DNA of 64,000 bases from Spodoptera frugiperda (lineage: Eukaryota > Arthropoda > Insecta > Lepidoptera > Noctuidae). Under the pieces are notes generated by a model. The model made no database searches and was not told the DNA's origin. It saw only the letters and a program-made list of their open reading frames with translations. Both the position numbers and the translations under genes were made by a program. The DNA is taken from NCBI RefSeq assembly GCF_023101765.2, contig NC_064237.1, positions 1,736,001 to 1,800,000 of the forward strand. The letters are read 5' to 3'. Numbering within the stretch: position 1 is the first letter of the stretch; every line of letters begins with the position of its first letter. This document shows positions 56,749 through 64,000 of this stretch, piece after piece.

Positions 56749-56915
56749 TTTTTTATGGAATAAGCCGGTAAACGAGCACACGGATCACCTGATGGTAAGC
56801 AATCGCCGCCGCCCATGGACACCCGAAACACCAGGGGCGTTATAAGTACGTTGTTGGCCTTTTAGAGGTTAGGAATTTAAGGGTTGTTGGGGATTCAAAG
56901 ATTGGGAAGATTAGT
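56749..56915 (-). repeat. SINE-A, 5'-truncated
   Basis: ttttttatggaataagccgg, gcaatcgccgccgcccatgg and gttaggaatttaagggttgt, stopping in the central block. Confidence 0.84.
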
Positions 56916-58029
56916 GATGATAAAGTGCAATATGCTGATTAGATTGACTGATAATCAAATATTTAACTATCACGGGTTGTTGAACTATAGGGCAATATGT
57001 AACCAAAACAAAATTCACAAATCCAATGCTCAATTTATAAACATTGTATTTTGACTTCGTTCGGCCATGGGCTGTGAAACAATAGGTACTGTGTGTTTTT
57101 AAATTCGTACACATGACCAATTAAGTTTACAGGTTGCCAAATCAGTCTTTCGGTAGCTACTCGCGTGGCATGACTATCAAACCTCCTTTGTACTCAAGCG
57201 TTGTGTTTTATTCTTTTTTTTTCAAAGTGACATTTGTGACATATCTCGTGTCGGTTTGAATTTTGTAATTCGAATGTTTTGTTCTATTTCGTTATATTTA
57301 AATGGATTCGGTACAGTGAGTTTTTGAACATTTTATTTTTTGCTAAAACAAATTTTGATACCCTAATATGATATTTTTTATTAAACAATTATTAATCTAG
57401 GGAATGAAGGATATTTAGCAAATAAGTTAAAGTTTTGAACACTATTGTAACTTGTTATATTTAAAATCCAAACTAAATTTATTTAATACAACTATATTTG
57501 TCTTTTATCTTGAAATTACTCCCTTCACTTCATGTATCTTTTATTAAGTTTATGAAGATAAGGGAAGTCACCACAATTACCAACTGAATTCAATTTTTCA
57601 ATTGTTATTTGTATGCCTCATCTTTTGAAATGTTTTTTACGTGTGATATTGCCAAATGCCTTACATAGGTACCTAATTCTTTATGTGGTTACATATTCAT
57701 CAACATCATGTTTGACAGATATTACTATATTCTAGCAATAAACTTAAAAACCTTCTGATCATAAGTAGAAGTGCTATCATGTGTGTCAGGTACAATAAAG
57801 TTATTGTGAGAATACCTAAGTAGGTACTGTAGAACTTTTATAAAAAGAATAACTAGTTCTCAACCATATTTAAAGTGAGAACTTTAATCGAATCTGTGTT
57901 ATTCCAAGCTAGGATATAACAGTGCAATGTGTCAAGTTTTATTGAAATCTCATTAGAAGTTTAGGCGTAAAGGAGTAACAATCATAAATGCATACAAAAT
58001 TTACCAACATCCTGTCCTAAATTCCATAA
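56916..58029. other. Non-coding DNA around the possible 57302 exon
   Basis: AT-rich. gtgacatttgtgac near 57227 and the ATG-donor unit at 57302 are the only points noted. Confidence 0.35.
57302..57315 (+). CDS. Possible isolated first coding exon
   Basis: ATG GAT TCG GTA CA is followed directly by gtgagt, a consensus donor. It is preceded by a T-rich stretch and a gtgacatttgtgacat motif of the kind often seen near insect housekeeping promoters. No matching second exon was found downstream, so this is weak and may be chance. Confidence 0.15.
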
Positions 58030-58232
58030 CTATAGTAGGGCTTAGTAAGGCTAATGCTTGATCTGAAGCTGCGGATTGCCTAGCAGGTTTACCGGGGCTC
58101 CGGCTCGACAAGCAGGAGTAGGAAATTGTATTATGGGTGGTTTTTAGTCAGCAAGAGACTGACAATCCCTCTAGCCTCACCAAATACGAGAGAAGTCATT
58201 GGATGATTTTCCCCTCCTTTCCTTTAAAACAA
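58030..58232 (+). repeat. LINE-R 3' UTR fragment ending in A-rich tail
   Basis: gctgcggattgcctagcagg, ggtttttagtcagcaagaga and agaagtcattggatgatttt match LINE-R. The end is pyrimidine then A rich, consistent with a 3' end. Confidence 0.78.
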
Positions 58233-58691
58233 AGTAATTATAGTAAGATAGGTAAGATAATAAATACACTGTAGTATAGACATTTATAACAATAATATAG
58301 GTTATTAGAAAGCTACAGTATTATATTATGTATTATTTATATTGTTCTCACAACTAGATCATGATCCGGTCATGTGTTTTGGGAACCAAGTTAATTGTTA
58401 CATTTTATTCATCCCACTAACCTACATTCGTGTTTATTTAGTTGTCGATCATCATTGATTGATGATGCCATTCAATTAGGTTGGGAAAATTCTCAGTACT
58501 ATGTGTATATGTAGATACTAATGCAAAATATAATATTTATATGTATGTTTATATAAATATCTAACCTGCCCGAGACGGGTACAGGGGTAAAAAGTACCCG
58601 AAGTATTACATATTATAATTTGATTTTAATTAATATTCAACTAGCTTCTGAAAACGGATTCGCCTGTGTTCCCGTGGAATATTTTTTATGT

Positions 58692-58878
58692 CGTCTGTAA
58701 AGTGTAGTCTGTAAACGAGCTCATGTATCGCCTGATGGTATGCAATCGCCATCGCCCATGGATACCGGAAACATCAGAGGCGTTACAAGTGCATCGCCGG
58801 GTCTTTTGGGAGTTAGGAATTTAAGGGTTGTTGGAAAATCGGGGGTTGGAAAGTATAGCAACGCAAGCGTTGTTTCGT
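58692..58878 (-). repeat. SINE-A fragment
   Basis: gtaaacgagctcatgtatcg, catcagaggcgttacaagtg and aatttaagggttgttggaaa, then a deletion to caacgcaagcgttgtttc. Confidence 0.78.
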
Positions 58879-59524
58879 TGATGAAATGATGGCCCATATG
58901 TTATTTCAGACTATACAAAAAGATAAATATACTATAAGTAGAAATATGTGGGACACATACCACATATTTCTCACAAGTTTCTTTTTCAGTCACAAGGCGA
59001 TCCTTTTTCCAAGATTATTCATTCCTAAATCCATAAAAAATCATAATAAATCAAAAATACAAACACGATCTCAGCTAAAGTCCTTCCTATATTTATAAGC
59101 AAAAGGTGTCATAAATCAGAAATATATTACAATAACGTATGTGCGTTTATCTTTCGCTATATTCCAAAATCTGAGCGTAGTATTTCCATGATATTCCCTT
59201 CTAGCATATCTTGGCAATAAAATCAGATACAATGACACACTGACATCAAAGATTTCTGGCGCAACGTGTTTTTTCCTCATCCCGATTTGAAGAGAAAATA
59301 TAGAAGAATTTATCCTCGTATTTTCCTCTCAAAGGCAAGATGGGGTTATATTAACGCACCCTGTAAATCTTGCTGCATGCATGTCATGCCTTTCGAGTTT
59401 TATTTCTCGTCTTTTGTAAAAGGAATAAAAAAGGTCAAGTCAAAGGATAGGGTTAGACGGAGGTGCATAAATAAATTGCATTGTTTTTCAATGCTTATGT
59501 TATGATGTTGTGGTTGCTTGGAGT
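58879..59524. other. Non-coding DNA, nothing recognised
   Basis: Two ORFs of 70-79 codons (58886, 59266) lack leader, domain or splice evidence. Confidence 0.4.
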
Positions 59525-59610
59525 TTTAAGCTCGCTCCTCGCTCGCATGAGGGCGGGCGTTCGAAACCTATCAACAGCAAGTACCAATGTGATTTTTTCC
59601 GAGTTATCAA
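59525..59610 (+). repeat. SINE-B 5' part
   Basis: gggcgggcgttcgaaaccta then caagtaccaatgtgattttt and ccgagttatc match the head of the family. Its last 24 bases are repeated in inverted form at 59702-59725. Confidence 0.6.
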
Positions 59611-59725
59611 TACCCTATACTGCTGACCAAAGCCTCATCTCACATAGACACCTTCTTCATGCGGGAAGAGGGTTTGGTCATCAGTGGCCACTAATAGGCT
59701 GTTGATAACTCGGAAAAAATCACAT
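59587..59725. repeat. 24-bp perfect inverted repeat around a 91-base spacer
   Basis: gattttttccgagttatcaa within 59587-59610 and its complement within 59702-59725 pair over 24 bases. The spacer contains accaaagcctcatctcacat and gggtttggtcatcagtggcc, related to SINE-B-type repeats. Confidence 0.8.
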
Positions 59726-60203
59726 CATCACGATGTGATGTTATGAACAACATAATATGTATATAGGTATGTAGGTAGTATATTTCTATTAAATGTATTG
59801 TTCATAATAGTTTTGAGAGATTTTATTGTTAAATTGCAATAACATGTAGCATTTAAACGTATAAGTATTGCCGTATCATAAACTAGTGGATACTAACGCA
59901 TCGTCTGTTAGACTGTCTGTATCTTTAAATAAATGAACCGAGTTTATTTTTTTATAATTAGCAAGACTGTACTAAGTAGTTAATTAATATTGATATGATT
60001 CTCATTGATATTATTCAACGTAATGTTTGCCACATTTCATTTAGCGATTTTACCGATATCGCCGATATCGCATTCCATTGTTCCGTATAAGCCGAGTACA
60101 CACCGATGTACTATCGCGTACTATGCAAGTTGTACTAAGTCCTTCATTTCCTAGGTCATACATTGAAACAAAACAATAGTCAGACATGCCATGTGTCCAT
60201 TGC

Positions 60204-60221
60204 CCACACTTGTAAGTGTGG
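60204..60221. promoter_or_regulatory. Perfect palindrome upstream of gene 2
   Basis: ccacacttgtaagtgtgg is an 18-base inverted repeat (8-bp arms, 2-base centre) about 135-150 bases before the gene 2 start codon. It could be a dimeric regulator site; no specific factor can be named. Confidence 0.25.
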
Positions 60222-60290
60222 CCATGTTTATACAAGTAACCCACTACTTGTGTTGAGATGTTTAAATATTTTTTTAACCGACAACGCAGA

Positions 60291-60298
60291 ATAAAATA
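60291..60298 (+). promoter_or_regulatory. Possible TATA-like box of gene 2
   Basis: ataaaata lies about 56-63 bases before the gene 2 ATG. A start site about 25-30 bases downstream, near ttcaatag, would give a 5' leader of roughly 35 bases. This is inference from spacing only. Confidence 0.3.
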
Positions 60299-60353
60299 CC
60301 ATTGTCCTTTAACTCGTTCAATAGAGTGGTGTCTATGGGTGTTACACTGTGAA

Positions 60354-60455
60354 ATGAGGGCTTTGCTCGCCATATCTCTCCTCCTAGTGTGTTTTATGGA
60401 TCAAAGTTATGCTACGTTCGCGGAATTTATGAACAATCTGCCCGCTGAGATTGTG
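60354..60455 (+). CDS. Gene 2 exon 1 (signal peptide)
   Basis: 34 codons from ATG to a consensus gtgagt donor at 60456, ending between codons. They encode the signal peptide and the first 14 mature residues. Confidence 0.76.
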
Positions 60456-63400
60456 GTGAGTTTTTTTTTTGTTTATTTGATATTTGATTGCGCTTTGGGT
60501 GTCATTTTTAGATTACATAGTGCTAATGTTTAATTATGTGTGAATTTTTTACTAACATTATAATAATGTAGTATATTTATTATAACAAGTTAAAGATATA
60601 TACAATATTATAATCAAGGATGACTAACGATTATAGAATAAAGAGCTTTAGACACTTTTAAAGTTAGCCTAATAATGTATCATACTGAAATTGAATTGAA
60701 TTTCTATCTACATAAATCTCTTCTGTTACTGAGTGATTGATAGATGATAGACTACGCACAGCCAAAACCGCTGGACCTTAAAAGCTAAAACTTGGCAAGT
60801 ATGTTCCTTGAGGAGTACACTAAGAAAAAAATTCCGTAAACTCCCACGGGTACGGGAAAAACGGGTATAGAAGCTTAGTATTTACCGCAGAACTGCCCAT
60901 TACAGACAGTGAAATCATCGGTTCAAGACTGTTTCTAAAGAAAAGGGTATAATAATACTTATATTAATTATATGTACAGATTATTCAAGTAACTGTTTGA
61001 GGTATGAGTTTACTTTACTTAATTGATTGATTTCAATTCAGATTGGTTCTGATTGGTTGGTATATTCCCGCCGGCCAATCAGACCGCCGATCGCGCTCTC
61101 GTTTCGATTACTTTAAACGTAAAGCAAACTCGTACTAAGGGTAAAAGGCTCATAGCTATGAACAAAATTACTATTCAACTCGTACATCGTAATTTACTGA
61201 AGTCTAATTTCACAAACACTCTTATATTTTAAAGAATCGCTGAGCTTATCCCCTGCGTGTTGCGAGCTACCAAAATGCTGTTAACTATCGCCTATTTTAT
61301 ACAGCAACAGTTAACAACATTTTATAGTAGTAAGAGGTAAGTTTAGGTGCTACATAATGCTTAGTAACTTTTAATAAAGATATGGTTTAAGGGTGGATGG
61401 TGAAAACGGCCATCAGTGTCTTACAACATTTAAAACAAAAAATATAACACTTTATACATATCAAATATTATTTTCAATTAAACTGTGAATAATTTAATTT
61501 TTCCATGCTCAGCAACACGGGAATGAGACCTGTAGTGTTGCAGAGACTACGGTAACAGCTTCCCATCAGGTAGACCCACTTTTATAACCTTAAATTGAAA
61601 TAATTTAATGGTCAATTAGACTGAACGGTAACTCATACTAATACATAATTTACTTTGGTTTTGGCTACCCACTACATTACTTAGTGGGCCTAATATAACA
61701 ATTTAAATGGTGAGTTCTTATACTTAAAATTACTTATAATGTTCTTTAAAGATAACATAACTTTACGCATTAGAAAATAAAAAAGAGTACTCTTTCCTCA
61801 ATGGTTAAGGAGGCGGACGGTTTAAAAAATGCACTTTATTCCAATGTACCAATAATATTTTTGTCATTATATACCTGAATAAAAAACAATCCTCTTTCCA
61901 CCTTGATCAATGGGACAGTAAAAGAAATGCATTTTATTCCTGGGTCAAGTACCAATATTTTTGTAAACATATGTATCTGTAACGAACTACGAACGTATTT
62001 TGGGTAGGACTAGGCGTAATGTTATGTTGTAATAATTAAATTAAGTCTTTCTAACCGTAACTTCAATATTTATATTAATTCCTTTGATATTAAAGTGTTA
62101 TTTTGCGTGATGAATAAATAAAATTAGTTGATGATACATTGTTAGGACATTTTTCTTTCAGACCGCCTTCAGTTCAGCTTGGGATTCAATTACTGATGTT
62201 ATCAAAAAGCCAGTCAGGATAAAGCGACTTGGTCCAGGAGGTAGTAAGTATATTCTCTACAGTTAGGATTTTTTTATTGTGTCTAAGCCGGTAAAGGAAC
62301 AGGTGGATCACCTGACGGTAAGCACTCGACACCGCCCATGGGCACCCGAAACACCGGAGGCGTAACAAGTGCGTTGCCAGCTTTTTGGGGGGTAGGAATT
62401 TAAGGGTCGGTCACGTCGGTTTTCTTAAAGGCCGTTAATTGGACCTCCGGTAACCTCAACCTAACGGTCACACAATGCAAGCGTTATTTCACGACGGTTT
62501 TTTGAGAGGCCTTAGTATCACTCTGGTTGAGCCGGCCCATTCGTGCCGAAAAAAGACGCTCTCAAACTTAAAAAAATCTTTGGAAGCTTACTACCTAGTG
62601 TCCAAAGAATTATTCAAATTGTTCTAATAGTGTTAGTAATTACCTAACTAAAAGATTTAGCATTAATAAGCATTGCCGTCATTCCAAAACCAATATTTAA
62701 GACTACGATAGTTTCGATTTGACAACACTCAAATTATTATAGAGTATATCTGACGTTGGTTCTAAATCTAATCGCGTGATTAGACCAAAATATTAGATTA
62801 ATTAATTCAGACTGCCTGTATACATTATCAATTCTAATATTTTTAGAAATTACGTCATTTGACCCAGAAAGCTTAGGGTGCTTTTCTGCCAAAGATGTGC
62901 TATGTAGCTATGCTACTAAGCTGTGAAATTATGTGACGATTTTAACTGATACTAAACACGACTATGCGATGTATCGATAGTAGGGAAGCCATCCATAGGA
63001 CACATCTATAACATGCATCTTTTCATATAAAAACACAGTTTAGCTGAGTCAGTTTTCACCAGTGCTAAGCTATGTGTACCAATGAATATGATTTGTAGAA
63101 GCTAAACGCATCCACAGCAACGTAGCATAGCACATTTCTGGTAAAAAGCACCATAACGCAAATTAATAATTTGAATTCAATACCTCAATGAGACTTTACA
63201 ATGTAAAGATGAATTGTATGTTTCAGAACTAAAAACAACGACGTCTACCGATGAACCGATTAATCGTCATAGAAGAATACTGATGCGGACGAGAACGACA
63301 CCGATTATTGATCATTATGAGTACACAGAAGCTCCTACAGAAGGCGCCAAAGTAACACTGCCACTACTGCTAGCTCCCACGTTCCAAAACTACCATGAAT

Positions 63401-63567
63401 GGAGTGATCTACAAAAAGCCTACTACACAAGACATAACCTCCCGAGGAAGCTGAAAGTTAAAAACAAAAATTTGATAGAAGAGGTTGTTTTACATTATTC
63501 TCATAAATCCACCACCAAAAGACCACGAACTTCTATCTCTTCATTAATTCACGAGCAAGAGATGTGA
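60354..63567 (+). CDS. Gene 2: three-exon gene for an orphan secreted protein
   Basis: Exons 60354-60455, 62162-62240 (or 62243) and 63227-63567 join in phases 0 and 1 to give 173 (or 174) residues plus TGA. Residues 1-20 are a clear signal peptide (MRALLAISLLLVCFMDQSYA) with cleavage expected after SYA. The only cysteine lies in that leader. The mature protein begins acidic and hydrophobic (FAEFMNNLPAEIV), then becomes basic, with dibasic or polybasic points (VIKKP, RIKRLGPGG, RHRRIL, TKRPR), a Thr-rich linker and a His/Tyr-containing C-terminal third. I do not recognise the family; a secreted structural or gland protein or a peptide precursor are both possible. The in-frame ATG at 60258 would put 32 polar residues before the leader, so 60354 is the better start. 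Introns contain a SINE and MITE-like sequences. Confidence 0.74.
61001..61138. mobile_element. MITE-like element with CCAAT motifs in gene 2 intron 1
   Basis: gtatgagtttactttactt at the left and the complement of agtacgagtttgctttac at the right form imperfect ends (about 16 of 20). Inside are attggttctgattggttgg and ccggccaatcaga, an internal inverted pair with three CCAAT-type cores. Confidence 0.5.
61785..61962 (+). repeat. Imperfect tandem duplication in gene 2 intron 1
   Basis: ctctttcctcaatggtt ... gcactttattcc ... gtaccaataatatttttgt is followed about 100 bases later by ctctttccaccttgatcaat ... gcattttattcc ... gtaccaatatttttgt. Confidence 0.65.
62162..62240 (+). CDS. Gene 2 exon 2
   Basis: Acceptor ttttctttcag, then 26 codons rich in Ser, Lys and Arg ending in LGPG. 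Two donors three bases apart (gtagta at 62241, gtaagt at 62244) both leave phase 1 and both fit exon 3, so the exon may end at 62240 or 62243. The gtaagt site is closer to consensus. Confidence 0.74.
62271..62570 (-). repeat. SINE-A, full-length, 28 bases past the gene 2 exon 2 donor
   Basis: tttttattgtgtctaagccg, gtggatcacctgacggtaag, ggacctccggtaacctcaac and gccggcccattcgtgccgaa. It lies in intron 2 of gene 2 in antisense orientation, almost touching the donor site. Confidence 0.85.
62877..63152 (-). mobile_element. MITE-M copy 2, in gene 2 intron 2
   Basis: The 276-bp copy runs from ggtgcttttctgcc to aaaaagcacc in opposite orientation to copy 1. Shared words include gatgtgctatgtagct and gctaagctatgtgtaccaat. 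It lies 75 bases before gene 2 exon 3. Confidence 0.85.
63227..63567 (+). CDS. Gene 2 exon 3 and stop
   Basis: Acceptor tgtttcag; the first aa completes a codon begun in exon 2. 112 codons then run to TGA at 63565-63567. The segment is Thr- and basic-rich at first, then carries a Tyr/His/Lys-containing C-terminal region. No canonical AATAAA was seen in the remaining 430 bases of the window. Confidence 0.78.
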
Positions 63568-64000
63568 CTCTCTTCCCTTCTTCATTTTGTACAAGCGTTT
63601 AAAAATGTGTTTCTATAATTATTTTGGTCTCTTCTTATTTCTACTCTTATCCTACGTCTTTTGGGGTTAACGTTGTATGCAATTTCCCATCTCTTCTAGT
63701 AGACCTTATCCTATCGCCAACTCCTTTTTCTTTCATACTATCACAACTCATAGGCTCACATGGCTCAGTCTCTATTAGACTTATTATTTTTTCATTAGTG
63801 TTTATTAATCAGCCATTCCTTTTCAATGATTATTTTTTATACACCACGACGATAGCAGAAAACACACAGCTCAGCTAATAGTAAGTATGGTTGCTATGGC
63901 CTATGAACGCTTGCGGCATTTGGGACATTACTTGCGCCTTACCGACCGTTACAAAACCTATTTACTCTCTTCATGAAAATCCCTATATTGACATAAAATC
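63568..64000. other. 3' flank of gene 2
   Basis: Pyrimidine-rich at first, then a repeat fragment at 63893. No canonical poly(A) signal before the window ends, so the transcript may continue past it or use a variant signal. Confidence 0.35.
63893..63960 (+). repeat. SINE-like fragment at the window end
   Basis: ctatggcctatgaacgcttg then gacattacttgcgccttacc, gaccgttacaaa resembles the body of a common lepidopteran repeat. Confidence 0.4.

Noticed and set aside
60050..60373. 107-codon minus-strand ORF
   Set aside because: Antisense to the gene 2 promoter and first exon, with no recognisable motif; probably chance.
63624..63878. 84-codon ORF after gene 2
   Set aside because: Starts from TTG, lies beyond the gene 2 stop and shows no protein family features; more likely 3' flank.
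1..64000. CRISPR arrays, bacterial operons, rRNA genes or endogenous virus genes
   Set aside because: None of the expected repeat-spacer pattern, operon structure, rRNA or viral gene motifs were seen.

Overview
The window looks like AT-rich nuclear DNA of a moth or butterfly (Lepidoptera, probably a noctuoid moth). The evidence is the repeat content. Many copies of SINE-like and LINE-derived sequences that I recognise as widespread in lepidopteran genomes are present. There is also a cecropia-type mariner and short spliced genes with GT..AG introns. No rRNA, free-standing tRNA, CRISPR, prokaryotic operon or virus-like gene was seen. Labels such as SINE-A to SINE-D, LINE-R and rep-G are mine, used to link copies within the window; they are not database names.

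Coding content is sparse. Two spliced plus-strand genes are supported by matching intron phases. Gene 1 has exons at 33802-33895, 39105-39480, 39847-39941 and 40567-40667, and encodes about 221 residues. Gene 2 has exons at 60354-60455, 62162-62240 and 63227-63567, and encodes about 173 residues. Both encode secreted proteins with an N-terminal signal peptide, no cysteines after it, and several dibasic sites. I recognise neither family. Two weaker candidates are a small secreted-peptide ORF at 3555-3752 and an ORF at 26063-26494 whose last 40 or so codons come from an inserted SINE. A possible isolated first exon lies near 57302.

The rest is mobile-element debris plus apparently unique non-coding DNA. 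SINE-A has about 18 copies or fragments in both orientations. SINE-C has two near full-length copies, one flanked by a perfect 13-bp target duplication. SINE-D occurs twice inside intron 1 of gene 1. Several 3' fragments of one R1-like LINE are present; one at 7354-8127 keeps an open C-terminal frame, a poly(A) tail and a near-perfect target duplication. A dead mariner (40847-42120) sits about 180 bp past the gene 1 stop, inside an older repeat whose uninterrupted relative is at 8160-8430. Several inverted-repeat elements were found, including two copies of one MITE 56 kb apart in opposite orientation.

Layout: 1-8.4 kb is old repeats, a candidate small peptide and the LINE. 8.4-26 kb is mostly non-coding with scattered SINEs and LINE tails. 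26-33.8 kb holds the SINE-capturing ORF, a 329-bp-offset tandem duplication and unique non-coding DNA. 33.8-42.3 kb is gene 1, with a 270-bp pure purine hexanucleotide tract in its last intron, then the nested mariner. 42.3-60 kb is non-coding with palindromic and homeodomain-site-rich islands and more SINEs. 60-63.6 kb is gene 2, whose introns have been invaded by a SINE and MITEs. The two genes show no evident functional link beyond both encoding orphan secreted proteins.
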